The position numbers were made by a program, and so were the translations under genes. Shown in pieces: positions 29,361-38,175 of a stretch of DNA of 64,000 nucleotides. The notes beneath the pieces were generated by a model, which saw only the letters and a list, made by a program, of their open reading frames with translations, searched no databases and was not told where the DNA came from. Location: contig NZ_JACGVC010000040.1 of assembly GCF_014077005.1 (NCBI RefSeq), forward strand, positions 37,958-101,957, read 5' to 3'. Source of the stretch: Colwellia sp. MB3u-45 (GTDB taxonomy: Bacteria > Pseudomonadota > Gammaproteobacteria > Enterobacterales > Alteromonadaceae). Every line of letters begins with the position of its first letter. Position 1 is the stretch's first letter.

Positions 29361-30062
29361 TTAACCTGAGGGTTGAATTTTGCCCGAAAAGCGATAACCT
29401 GAACCTCGTACCGTCTGAATAAAATCTTCATGGCCGTCACCAGAAATAGCTTTACGTAAACGTCGAATATGGACATCAACCGTTCTATCTTCAACATAAA
29501 CATTTGTGCCCCATACATTGTCTAGTAATTGCTCTCGGCTATAAACCCGTTCAGTATGGGTTAGAAAAAAATGTAACAAACGAAATTCTGTTGGGCCAAG
29601 GTCTAAATTTTTATTATTTATTGACACTCGATGCGCGACTGGATCTAAGGTAATGCCGTGAAAATCAATGGTCTCTTCTAACGCTGTCGGCGCAACGCGG
29701 CGAATAACCGCTTTAATGCGAGCAATTAATTCTTTCGGTGAGAAAGGTTTAGTTACGTAGTCATCAATGCCGGCTTCAAAGCCTTTAACTTTATCGTCTT
29801 CGTCTGCTCTAGCGGTTAGCATAATAATTGGAATGGTACGGGTATACTCATTTTGTTTTAATGATTTTGCTAACTTTACCCCTGTGCCACCTGGTAACAT
29901 CCAATCCAGTAAAATTAAGTCAGGATAAGGTTCTTTAATTTGAGCTTGTGCTTGCTCTATCGTTTCAGCCTCGATGGCATTAAAACCATTTTGCTCCAAA
30001 ACAAAGATGATCATTTCTCTTATTGCGGCTTCGTCTTCAACAACCAAAATCTGTCTACTCAT
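29361..30062 (-). CDS. phoB: phosphate regulon response regulator PhoB
   Basis: OmpR-type transcription factor of the Pho regulon. The 233-aa product has a receiver domain (acidic pocket EDE, phospho-acceptor Asp53 in LLDWMLPGG, Lys in TKPFSPKEL) and a winged-helix DNA-binding domain ([24 protein letters not shown]). It is first in the phoB-phoR operon, with Pho-box repeats 50 bp upstream, implying self-activation as in E. coli. Confidence 0.98.
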   Translation of the reverse strand: MSRQILVVEDEAAIREMIIFVLEQNGFNAIEAETIEQAQAQIKEPYPDLILLDWMLPGGTGVKLAKSLKQNEYTRTIPIIMLTARADEDDKVKGFEAGIDDYVTKPFSPKELIARIKAVIRRVAPTALEETIDFHGITLDPVAHRVSINNKNLDLGPTEFRLLHFFLTHTERVYSREQLLDNVWGTNVYVEDRTVDVHIRRLRKAISGDGHEDFIQTVRGSGYRFSGKIQPSG

Positions 30063-30112
30063 GTATCCTTCCTAATCGCCTAATCGTATAGCAAACATTG
30101 TGATAAATTATT

Positions 30113-30130
30113 GTGACAGTTTCATGACAA
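30113..30130 (-). promoter_or_regulatory. Pho box upstream of phoB
   Basis: On the minus strand, TTGTCAT (30130-30124) and CTGTCAC (30119-30113), 11 bp apart. A third degenerate repeat (ATTTATC) would precede a -10-like TATACG. Confidence 0.8.
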
Positions 30131-30230
30131 CGATAGAATTATTATCCTTGGGTTGATTTATTAAGCCCTAAGCAACATTAATCTGTTTGTTATTGTTGTT
30201 ATGATCATCGATACCAAACCATTAGGCAAG

Positions 30231-30256
30231 AAAAAAGCCGCACAAAGCGGCTTTTA
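30231..30256 (-). terminator. porin terminator
   Basis: Stem AAAAGCCGC / GCGGCTTTT with 5-nt loop, T-run on the minus strand, ~30 bp after the porin stop. Confidence 0.85.
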
Positions 30257-30284
30257 ATCATTAATGTATCAACAACTACAATGG

Positions 30285-31211
30285 TTAAAACTTATATTCG
30301 ATACCCGCGGCTAAGTAATCTTGGTCTTCGCCACTGTCCATATCAAAAGTGGTGTAAAAAGTGTATAGCTTAGTGCTTTTAGCTAGTGAATAATCTGCAC
30401 CGAGAGTAATACCAGATTTATCATCACCGTCTTTAAAGTCAGCCGCTTGATATTGGCCTTTAAAGGTTATTTTATCCATTTTATATTTAGCCGATACCAT
30501 GAAACCATCCATTTCACCGCTACCATCTATTTTTTCTTGGCTTTGCACTATGGCGCCTAACACAACACCAGAGACTTTACCCTGCACAGTCGCACGAGTA
30601 ATATCGTAACCATTAACGTCAGAATCGACAGCAACAGAAGCAAAAATAGCTGACTTTTTCAATTTTGCATCACCGTAAAATATGGCAACAGAAACACCAT
30701 CTTCTGCGTCAACCGCATCTTCAGCGATATAAGTAACACCTAATTGAAAATCACTAAATTTAGGTGATTTATAAGAAAGTGTATCCGCCATGCGGTTTTC
30801 ACCTTTCCATAAACTTTTTATATCACCATTTAAATCGCTAAACAAATCAACTTTGCCTTGTGATTGCTTAAGCATAGTGTCATTTTTACCCAATAAAACC
30901 TCACCAAAACCGCCGGCTAAGCCAACATACTGGTTACGATCAGTAATGCTATCGCCTTTTGCACTATCACCATCTAAGTCAACCTGAAACTCTGCTTTAT
31001 AGATAACAGATAAGCCTTCACCCAGATCATGTGTACCTTTAAGTCCAATACGTGACGCATTACTTTTTACTTCTGTAAATGACCCTTCACCTTCATCAGA
31101 AGATTGCAGTGAAAGATTTGCTTTGCCGTAAACTTCAACATCAGCTGCAAATGCCGACAATGATAAAGAAGACAATAAAACGACAGCGATTTTGTTGTAA
31201 GTATGTTTCAT
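30285..31211 (-). CDS. outer-membrane porin, phosphate-regulated
   Basis: 308-aa Gram-negative porin (trimeric 16-strand beta-barrel family). It has a signal peptide cleaved after AFA (about residue 22), mature N-terminus ADVEVYGKANLSLQ, an eyelet-like acidic/basic middle, alternating beta strands, and terminal Phe (EYKF). The sequence is highly acidic, with few basic residues for a phosphate porin. Two Pho-box repeats lie upstream and phoBR is next to it, so its role in phosphate starvation is inferred from regulation and position rather than from the barrel sequence. Confidence 0.92.
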   Translation of the reverse strand: MKHTYNKIAVVLLSSLSLSAFAADVEVYGKANLSLQSSDEGEGSFTEVKSNASRIGLKGTHDLGEGLSVIYKAEFQVDLDGDSAKGDSITDRNQYVGLAGGFGEVLLGKNDTMLKQSQGKVDLFSDLNGDIKSLWKGENRMADTLSYKSPKFSDFQLGVTYIAEDAVDAEDGVSVAIFYGDAKLKKSAIFASVAVDSDVNGYDITRATVQGKVSGVVLGAIVQSQEKIDGSGEMDGFMVSAKYKMDKITFKGQYQAADFKDGDDKSGITLGADYSLAKSTKLYTFYTTFDMDSGEDQDYLAAGIEYKF

Positions 31212-31271
31212 GTTGATACCTTTAAGAATTAGTATGGCTAAAAATAATTGAGCTTAGTTTGCCTAATCTTT

Positions 31272-31289
31272 ATGACATTATTGTGACAT
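31272..31289 (-). promoter_or_regulatory. Pho box upstream of the porin gene
   Basis: On the minus strand ATGTCAC (31289-31283) and ATGTCAT (31278-31272), 11 bp apart, 61 bp before the porin start. A weak third repeat (ATTAGGC) follows in phase. Confidence 0.75.
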
Positions 31290-31555
31290 CAAGAAATAAT
31301 TTTTCACCATTATGCCAAAAAATACAATTTGTATTAAATTTTAATCACCACTACATCAAGCTTTTATAGTGCTTTTGCGGTAAATTAATGGTGTTCCCTT
31401 TATGTGGAATGAATTATGCTGAAAATAAATTAAAAATAAATAAAGCATAGTGTTTATTTACAACTCAAATTATTACTTAAAGTCGCTAAATTTATAATCA
31501 CCTTAAGCTACTTTAAAACAGCAAAATAAAGCAACACTAACAAAAGAAAACTTTA
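31290..31555. other. gap between the porin Pho box and the sensor kinase
   Basis: AT-rich divergent promoter region; I see nothing else recognisable. Confidence 0.4.
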
Positions 31556-33307
31556 ATGAAATCAACTAGCCTGTCACGAAAGTTACTTACACGAGTATTG
31601 TCATTATATTTTGTTCTGACATTTATTGTTACTTGTGTGCAAATTGGTGCCGAATACATCAATACCAAAAATCACATTGCCAATGAATTACTCACCCTAG
31701 AGAAAACCTTTAGTGGCAGTTTAACCCGAGCGGTATGGGAACTAAATACCCAACAAGCGATATCTATTGCAGAAGGCTTAGTTGCTATTCCAATGATTAA
31801 AGGCATCACGGTTACCGATGAAAACAATCTCATTATCGCCCAATTAGGCTTAACAGCTGATGCAGAAACGCTTTATATTGAGTTAGTTGGCGATGACGTT
31901 AACAACCCTGAGTATTTTAATGTTAGTTCCCAAAGCGAAGGACTATTTGGTCATGGTTTTCCGTTGATTTTTGAATTTTCAGGTCGCACCACTAAAGTTG
32001 GCTCAGTGACCTTATTATCCAGCAATGAGGTTATTTTTAACCGAATACAGGTCGGTATTTATTTTCTTATTGGTAATGCCATGGTGAAAACCGCCGCACT
32101 GGTATTGTTATTTTCCTTAGCTTTTTCAAGCCTTTTGACCAACCCACTTAACGCACTAACCGAACAAATTAATCAATTTGATATCGATGACCCTGAAGCC
32201 TCTAAATTACACGTAACTAACTATGAAAATAACGAATTAAACATTCTGCAAAACGCCTATAATAATTTAATTGATGAACTGGTGGCCTATAAAGACAAAC
32301 TCGCCCTAGCCCAAAGCAACATTATATCCGCTAACAACAAGCTTGATGAACAAAACCTGATACTTGAACAAGAGGTAGCACGTAAAACCTCATCATTAAG
32401 TACCTCGATGTTAAAAATGGAAATGCAGCAACGTGAATTATTAACTCAGCAAAAAAATCTACAAACTGAAAATGCTCGCAGAAGCACCACAGAAAAAACT
32501 TTGCTCGAAACAAATCACGAATTGAAAAATTCTATTATTCAATTAAACAAAGCGCAAGAGCGCTTACTTGACGCAGAGAAAATGGCGGTACTGGGTAGTA
32601 TGTCAGCCGAAGTGACCCATGAAATTAATACCCCAATAGGCGTCAGTATAACCTCCACATCTTATCTGGCAGATTTACTCACTGCGCTTAAAGCTGACAT
32701 AAAAGACAATAAACTCTCAAAACGTGTGCTTAATGACTTTACCAAGAATTCAGAGCAAGGTCTTAATTTAGTGTTAAACAACCTCGAACGTGCCTCTGAA
32801 TTGGTCACGAGTTATAAACAAGTGGCGGTTGACCAAATAAGCGAAAAAATTCGTCAAGTCAATCTGGGCAAATATATTGATGAAATCATCCGTTCATTGC
32901 ACCCTAAATTTAAAAACACCCAACACAAGATTGAAGTAGATTGCCCGCAAGATGCTGAAGTTTATTGCCATGCCGGCGCTATTTCTCAAATATTTACCAA
33001 CCTCATCATCAACTCAATCATGCATGGCTTTAAAGATATGGAACGCGGTGTAATTACCATATTGGTAAAACTCAACGGTGAACATGTACATATAACATAT
33101 AAGGACAATGGCCACGGCTTATCTGACGAACAATTAACACACCTCTTTGATCCATTTTATACTACCGCTGGAAATAGAGGCGGCACAGGCTTAGGCACTT
33201 ATATCGTTAATAACCTAGTAAATGACACCTTAAATGGTAGCGTTAGTGCAAGTTCAGCTCTTGAACAAGGGCTAAGTTATGATATCAAGTTTGATAATAT
33301 GCACTAA
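31556..33307 (+). CDS. orphan membrane sensor histidine kinase
   Basis: 583-aa two-component sensor. A membrane helix (~residues 10-32), a ~140-residue periplasmic sensor region, a second helix (~170-195), a HAMP-like segment (NPLNALTEQINQFDIDD), a long coiled coil (~235-340), a HisKA box (EVTHEINTPIGV, His355) and a HATPase domain (NLIINSIMHGF, GGTGLGTYIV). No receiver domain and no adjacent response regulator, so the partner is unknown. Upstream AAAAGAAAA is only a weak ribosome-binding site. Confidence 0.92.
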   Translation: MKSTSLSRKLLTRVLSLYFVLTFIVTCVQIGAEYINTKNHIANELLTLEKTFSGSLTRAVWELNTQQAISIAEGLVAIPMIKGITVTDENNLIIAQLGLTADAETLYIELVGDDVNNPEYFNVSSQSEGLFGHGFPLIFEFSGRTTKVGSVTLLSSNEVIFNRIQVGIYFLIGNAMVKTAALVLLFSLAFSSLLTNPLNALTEQINQFDIDDPEASKLHVTNYENNELNILQNAYNNLIDELVAYKDKLALAQSNIISANNKLDEQNLILEQEVARKTSSLSTSMLKMEMQQRELLTQQKNLQTENARRSTTEKTLLETNHELKNSIIQLNKAQERLLDAEKMAVLGSMSAEVTHEINTPIGVSITSTSYLADLLTALKADIKDNKLSKRVLNDFTKNSEQGLNLVLNNLERASELVTSYKQVAVDQISEKIRQVNLGKYIDEIIRSLHPKFKNTQHKIEVDCPQDAEVYCHAGAISQIFTNLIINSIMHGFKDMERGVITILVKLNGEHVHITYKDNGHGLSDEQLTHLFDPFYTTAGNRGGTGLGTYIVNNLVNDTLNGSVSASSALEQGLSYDIKFDNMH

Positions 33308-33409
33308 CTGCTCCTTGCCTAATGAGATTAATCTAAGGCGTGCGTGATGCAAACAAGTACGGTAATATACCCGCTCAACATACCCGATCAACTTTAAGAT
33401 AGATATTTT

Positions 33410-33431
33410 AGCTTGAAGTAGAACGGGTATA
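33410..33431. repeat. dispersed 22-bp repeat, copy 1
   Basis: Starts AGCTTGAAGTAGAACGGG and ends TATA; it pairs with TATACCCG 45 bp to the left to form a hairpin. A second copy lies at 61344-61365 (two substitutions). Confidence 0.75.
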
Positions 33432-33485
33432 GTGCCCTCGTTTTTCAATTATTCGCCCACTTTTATCGGGCCTAGGATTATCTTA

Positions 33486-34406
33486 ATGTGGTTTAAAAAC
33501 CTATACTTTTTTGCCTTTACCCGCCCTTTTGATTGTTCTGAAGAAGATTTAGAGAAACAATTATCTGAGCATTTATTTACCCCCTGTGCTTCAACTGAAC
33601 AATCGCATTTTGGTTGGGTTAATGCATTAGGCAAGCATGGCGACTCAACTGTTCACGCGGTAAACGGTAATTATTTATTGTGTGCACGCAAAGAAGAAAA
33701 AATTCTCCCCGCTCCTGTTGTTAAAGACATGATCGAACAAAAAGTAGCGCAATTAGAAGTAGAGCAATCACGCGGCGCCACTAAAAAAGAGAAAGAGCAG
33801 TTTAAAGAAGATATTATTTTTGAATTACTACCACGAGCATTTTCTCGCTTTAGTGATACTCGTGCTTATATTAATGCTGTGCATAACATTATTGTTATCG
33901 ATACCAGTAGTCGTGGTAAAGCCGAAGACTTTTTAGCACTTTTACGTAAATCACTTGGTACATTGCCCGTAACCACTCCGTCACCAGAAAAAGCCCCTGA
34001 TGAAGTTATGACCGAATGGTTAGTCGAAAGTAACTTAGGTGCTAACTTTCAATTAGGCATGGAAGCTGAATTCAATGCCTTAGGTGATGACGGCGCAGTG
34101 GTTCGGGTTAAAAACCAAGATCTTACCAGTGAAGAAATTAAAGCACACTTAGATGCTGATAAATATGTTGTCAAAGTAGCGCTAGAGTGGGACGAGTCCT
34201 TGTCATTTATATTATGTGACGATTTAGCCGTTAAACGTCTTAAATTCTATGACGTTATTCAAGAGCAAAACGACGATATTGATAGCGATGATGTTGTCGC
34301 GAAACTCGATGCCGACTTTGCCTTAATGACCGGTGAGTTAAACCGTTTTATAGATCACTTGTTAGCTGAGTTTTCACTTAAAGCCAGTGATTATTTAGAA
34401 GCATAG
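33486..34406 (+). CDS. rdgC: recombination-associated protein RdgC
   Basis: RdgC binds double-stranded DNA as a ring-shaped dimer and modulates RecA. The 306-aa product matches E. coli RdgC (303 aa) along its length: N-terminal MWFKNLYFFAFTRPF, the central ARKEEKILP block, LPRAFSRFSDT, LALLRKSLGTLPV, and DLTSEEIKAHLDA. The frame is open 18 codons upstream to 33432, but the ATG at 33486 gives the family N-terminus and has AGGAT upstream. It is a single gene with its own terminator. Confidence 0.96.
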   Translation: MWFKNLYFFAFTRPFDCSEEDLEKQLSEHLFTPCASTEQSHFGWVNALGKHGDSTVHAVNGNYLLCARKEEKILPAPVVKDMIEQKVAQLEVEQSRGATKKEKEQFKEDIIFELLPRAFSRFSDTRAYINAVHNIIVIDTSSRGKAEDFLALLRKSLGTLPVTTPSPEKAPDEVMTEWLVESNLGANFQLGMEAEFNALGDDGAVVRVKNQDLTSEEIKAHLDADKYVVKVALEWDESLSFILCDDLAVKRLKFYDVIQEQNDDIDSDDVVAKLDADFALMTGELNRFIDHLLAEFSLKASDYLEA

Positions 34407-34429
34407 TTTATCGCTAACATAGCGGGTTA

Positions 34430-34456
34430 AAAAGGCGCTACTTAGCGCCTTTTTTG
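34430..34456 (+). terminator. rdgC terminator
   Basis: Stem AAAAAGGCGCT / AGCGCCTTTTTT with ACTT loop, 24 bp after the rdgC stop. Confidence 0.88.
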
Positions 34457-34526
34457 TCATTTTACATTAACAACTTGATAAACAATTAAATAAAGACTTA
34501 GATGCAAATAATAAGTCAGATTAGCC

Positions 34527-35369
34527 TTAATTAAACATGGCGCGAACTTGTGTCAAAAGTTCACTAAACGCTTCCGAATCCATAAATTTGGCATCCGGTA
34601 AAATGTCTTTAGTCACCAAGCTTTCAAGTAAAATATCTCGTGTTGATTCACTAGTAAATATTTCATGATAAACCGCACCAGCTCGAATAAAATCAAGGTA
34701 GTGAACCTCTTTTAACAAAATAGATAAATCATTCCATGACATTACTAACTCGGTAAGCTCTTCAGAAAAACCCCAAGCTTTGGTTATCTCAGCACCAATT
34801 TCATTAGAAAGCCTTGCAATCGCTTGTTGTAAAAATACTGGCTTTGCAAACACCTCAGGATGATTTTCAGCTTCTGTTAATATGGGTAAAGTACCAATAT
34901 TATGAATAAGGGCTGCCAGCGTTAGCGTATCTAAGGTGAATGGTGCACGTTTATGCTTTGTTAAATATAACGTCATTAAGGCGATAGCAACTGAAGCCAC
35001 ATCAACAGTTTCACCCCATGACTTTTGCATATATTTGGAAATTACGGGGTTATTAGAGACAAACATTTGCTCTATAGCAATCCCTGTAGCAATACTTTTA
35101 ATTTTTCTTAGGCCAATACGAGTAACGGCTTGAGCAACCGACTCAACTTTGATTTCTCGCCCAAACACAACACTATTTGCCACTTTAAGCATACCTAAAG
35201 ATAATGCAGCATCGTGGCTAATAATATCACTCATCTTGCCTAAACTAATATCTGCATCGTCTGCAGCTTGCCTCACGTTCAATGCGATTTTAGGCAAGAG
35301 AGGTAAAACTAACGCATCCTGTTTAATTTTCTCAACAAGTATCGTATAAAGTGCACTTTCTGCGCCCAT
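34527..35369 (-). CDS. HDOD domain protein
   Basis: 280-aa cytoplasmic protein with an HDOD domain (about residues 15-210), a non-catalytic relative of HD hydrolases found in signalling proteins. Typical segments are present (LPKIALNVRQAADD, GLRKIKSIATGIAI, AALIHNIGTLPIL). No output domain is attached. The start is ATG 35369 because the AAGGA site at 35376-35380 lies 6 nt before it; a second ATG at 35375 directly abuts the site. Function unknown; stand-alone HDOD proteins are often tied to c-di-GMP signalling or motility. Confidence 0.88.
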   Translation of the reverse strand: MGAESALYTILVEKIKQDALVLPLLPKIALNVRQAADDADISLGKMSDIISHDAALSLGMLKVANSVVFGREIKVESVAQAVTRIGLRKIKSIATGIAIEQMFVSNNPVISKYMQKSWGETVDVASVAIALMTLYLTKHKRAPFTLDTLTLAALIHNIGTLPILTEAENHPEVFAKPVFLQQAIARLSNEIGAEITKAWGFSEELTELVMSWNDLSILLKEVHYLDFIRAGAVYHEIFTSESTRDILLESLVTKDILPDAKFMDSEAFSELLTQVRAMFN

Positions 35370-35375
35370 AACCAT

Positions 35376-35380
35376 TCCTT
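35376..35380 (-). promoter_or_regulatory. ribosome-binding site deciding the HDOD start
   Basis: AAGGA on the minus strand. It touches the first ATG (35375) but has 6-nt spacing to the second ATG (35369), which is therefore preferred. Confidence 0.7.
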
Positions 35381-35785
35381 ACTATTTGTAGATTCATAAA
35401 TTTAACACAAAGTAATATTATTAAAGTAGATAAAAGCGCATTTATTAAAAGTTTTTACATCTATCACGTTAATCATCATGCAAAAAATATCAGCATAAAC
35501 AACAAATTGCTTTGCTTAATATTTATATACTGTCAATTTCAGTGATAGAAAGCACAGTTATAATTTTTTCTTTATATTCAAAGATTGCAGAAATACAGAC
35601 CTAAAAATTATAATTTCAGCAGAAAAAGTAGAGAATAGGCAGATTAACCTGTAACTTGATATTGCTCATTATTTGTACTATTAATTATAATCTGATCATA
35701 AATTCTAATACGTCCTAACTTGAATGTATTGTTTTGTTTTGTTGTGTTGCTGTTTTTATTTTCTGAGCAAGCATAGGTAAATATT
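35381..35785. other. gap between HDOD and hypothetical genes
   Basis: About 400 bp, very AT-rich, divergent promoter region. No gene, hairpin or known site found. Confidence 0.4.
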
Positions 35786-36418
35786 ATGAAAGATAATGTA
35801 AATCCACATTCATCAAACGAGCAAAACTTAGCCCCGCAATCCAGTACCTCACATCAGACTGAACCAAAAAAATGGTGGCAATGGTTTCTCGTTTATCCAA
35901 CGATACTTTTAGCGTTAATGGGTGCCATGCCAACCTATTATGAAATGGGCAGCGCTTATATCAAGGGAGTTAAAGCAGGAGATTCAGATAAAGCGATACT
36001 AAGTAATAAAATGTGGATAAAAAATTTCGAGTGCACAACATTACCCTATGAACCTTTTGTCACCCCAACAAACACTGAGGTTGATGCAACTATATGCAAA
36101 TCTGGTGATGTTTTAATCAAAATAAGGACTGCCAATAATGCACAGTTTTTTGAATGGGTTGCCGTAGAAAAAATATCGCGCATTAAAACAGCCGCTATTC
36201 ATTTTAATTTATTCAATCAAGCTATGGCTAGCCAGAGTAAAATAAATACAACTTCATCTACATCCAACAATGGTGTAGTGGTATTGTGTCAAAAGTGGAT
36301 TGGTCCAAATTTATTACTAAGACGTGTGCAATATCAAGGTAGAGGCTGTTTTGATGAAACTATAAACACTTACTCAGGACAAGTAGTTAAATCAATACCT
36401 GCACCATGTAACTGTTAA
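35786..36418 (+). CDS. hypothetical single-pass membrane protein
   Basis: Unrecognised 210-aa protein. A hydrophilic N-terminus rich in Ser/Gln/Asn (1-28), one membrane helix (about residues 32-55, WQWFLVYPTILLALMGAM), then a ~150-residue soluble part with five cysteines (CTTLPYEP, ICKSGD, VLCQKW, GCFDE, final PCNC). By the positive residues before the helix (KKW) the C-terminal part is probably periplasmic, where the cysteines could form disulfides. It is followed after 4 bp by another small exported protein, so the two form an operon. No function is proposed. Confidence 0.75.
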   Translation: MKDNVNPHSSNEQNLAPQSSTSHQTEPKKWWQWFLVYPTILLALMGAMPTYYEMGSAYIKGVKAGDSDKAILSNKMWIKNFECTTLPYEPFVTPTNTEVDATICKSGDVLIKIRTANNAQFFEWVAVEKISRIKTAAIHFNLFNQAMASQSKINTTSSTSNNGVVVLCQKWIGPNLLLRRVQYQGRGCFDETINTYSGQVVKSIPAPCNC

Positions 36419-36422
36419 TAAC

Positions 36423-36782
36423 ATGAAATACATAATTTTTGTTATAGTCATTACCCTCAAAATGAGTTTTTCACCTAGTTTACTCGCCAAAACTCAACAT
36501 GCGCTTATCTCTAGCATAGCGCAAACTGATGCTAGTGGTAAAAAAGCAAAAAAAGAAGTTAACGCTCAGAAAAATAATACAATTAATGACGAGAAAAAAG
36601 CCAAAGAAGAAGTTAACACGCCAATAAACAATGCCGCTAATAACCAGCAAAAAGCGAAGACGGAAGTTAACTCACCAGAAAATAATACCACTAATAACGA
36701 GCAGAAAGCTAAAGAAGGACAAAAAGCTAAAAAGGCGGCTGACAATAAAGCTAAGACAAAAATAGTGTCAAATAACCTCTAG
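36423..36782 (+). CDS. hypothetical secreted Lys/Asn-rich repeat protein
   Basis: Unrecognised 119-aa protein with a signal peptide (about residues 1-22, ending SLLAK). The mature part is built of ~18-residue repeats beginning KAKxEVN (KAKKEVNAQKNN, KAKEEVNTPINN, KAKTEVNSPENN, then a short KAKEG tail). It is strongly basic and low in complexity, probably unstructured. It has no cysteine. The gene starts 4 bp after the 210-aa gene, so co-function is likely. Confidence 0.7.
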   Translation: MKYIIFVIVITLKMSFSPSLLAKTQHALISSIAQTDASGKKAKKEVNAQKNNTINDEKKAKEEVNTPINNAANNQQKAKTEVNSPENNTTNNEQKAKEGQKAKKAADNKAKTKIVSNNL

Positions 36783-37148
36783 CTAACTTATACCCGCTGC
36801 ATTAATTAGCGGCTCTACTTTATACCTGAGTAACATCTTAGAATACATGATATTTATTGCCAACTATCAAGGGGTTTAGCTGATCAATATTAACCCTTCA
36901 TTTTCCTTGATAACTTTCTTTAGCAAAATTCAAGCTAACTAACCATAATGCTCAAGCAGAATCTAATTATCAGGTATCATTTTTTTGCTCATATTGGCAA
37001 CATAACTAGTATAGTAACTAGTACAGTTACTCGTGCGGTTATTTTATACAATAAGATATGAAGACAACTGCAGAGTAATATTATATCAAGAAAATGAAAA
37101 TCAAGCTTAGCAAAAGTGCACAACACTTTTGCTATAAAGTTGGCTCAA
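36783..37148. other. gap between hypothetical pair and thyA
   Basis: 366 bp between convergent genes, without a gene. It contains the 12-bp triplicate at 37003-37038 and no strong terminator. Confidence 0.45.
37003..37038. repeat. three 12-bp tandem repeats
   Basis: TAACTAGTATAG, TAACTAGTACAG, TTACTCGTGCGG: a tandem series with increasing divergence. Confidence 0.7.
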
Positions 37149-37982
37149 TTATACCGAAATAGCGGCTTTAATGTGTGGGTGAGCTTGATAGTTTTGTAGC
37201 TCAAAGTCTGCGAAAGTAAAATCAAAGATACTTTTTACTTCAGGATTAATCCACATATTGGGTAATGGCAAAGGCTCACGCGATAATTGCTCATCGACTT
37301 GCTCAAGATGATTTAAGTATAAATGCGCGTCACCAAAAGTATGGACAAAGTCACCCAGTTCTAAATCACAAACTTGCGCGATCATCATAGTAAACAAGGC
37401 ATAACTAGCGATATTAAATGGCACGCCCAGAAAAATATCTGCACTTCTTTGGTATAGCTGACAGCTCAACCTACCATTTAAGACATAAAACTGAAACAAC
37501 GTATGGCATGGCGGTAAAGCTTGTTTGCCCAGTGCCGCATTAGCGGTTGGACTTATCGAGGTATCAGGTAATAACGCAGGGTTCCAAGCGGTAATGATAT
37601 GACGACGTGAATCAGGATTATTTTTTAAATCATCAATTAATTGTGCTAATTGATCAATAGTTTCGCCGTTTTGTGCCGGCCAGTTACGCCATTGCACTCC
37701 GTATACTGGGCCAAGTTCACCTTCATCAGTGGCCCAAGCATCCCAAATTTTCACGCCATTTTGCTGTAAATAAGCGATATTAGACTCACCCTTTATAAAC
37801 CACAATAGTTCATGGATTATCGACTTAAGATGACATTTTTTTGTGGTTACTAACGGAAACCCTTTTGCAAGATCAAAACGCATTTGATGACCAAATATAC
37901 TTTTAGTACCGGTACCAGTGCGATCAGATTTTTCAACCCCTTCGTCTCTAACATGGCGCATTAAATCAAGATATGCTTTCAC
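37149..37982 (-). CDS. thyA: thymidylate synthase
   Basis: Methylates dUMP to dTMP using methylene-tetrahydrofolate. The 277-aa product has the nucleophile in [12 protein letters not shown] (Cys159) and the dUMP-binding [18 protein letters not shown] and GDAHLYLNH segments. It is about 13 residues longer than E. coli ThyA because of an insertion before the active site ([12 protein letters not shown] region). Same strand as ptsP and the TSUP permease; in relatives lgt usually lies directly upstream, but it is absent here. Confidence 0.98.
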   Translation of the reverse strand: MKAYLDLMRHVRDEGVEKSDRTGTGTKSIFGHQMRFDLAKGFPLVTTKKCHLKSIIHELLWFIKGESNIAYLQQNGVKIWDAWATDEGELGPVYGVQWRNWPAQNGETIDQLAQLIDDLKNNPDSRRHIITAWNPALLPDTSISPTANAALGKQALPPCHTLFQFYVLNGRLSCQLYQRSADIFLGVPFNIASYALFTMMIAQVCDLELGDFVHTFGDAHLYLNHLEQVDEQLSREPLPLPNMWINPEVKSIFDFTFADFELQNYQAHPHIKAAISV

Positions 37983-38175
37983 TAGGTTTTCCTTTAACGT
38001 TATTAATTAGAACAAATAGTTTATGCCAAATACCGTAAGGCTAAAGCGGTAAACTTAACCACTGATTTCAGCAGGGTCAGTTTATCAGTATTTGGCTTTT
38101 TTTGCGTGAAATTGTTGGTAAAGAAGAGCCTAATTATCGACAATTATTTTTACAAAAATGAGCGAAGCTCAGCCG

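Noticed and set aside
33432..33485. Upstream extension of rdgC
   Set aside because: Those 18 codons lie in repeat-adjacent sequence and have no match to RdgC; MWFKNLYFF is the family start.
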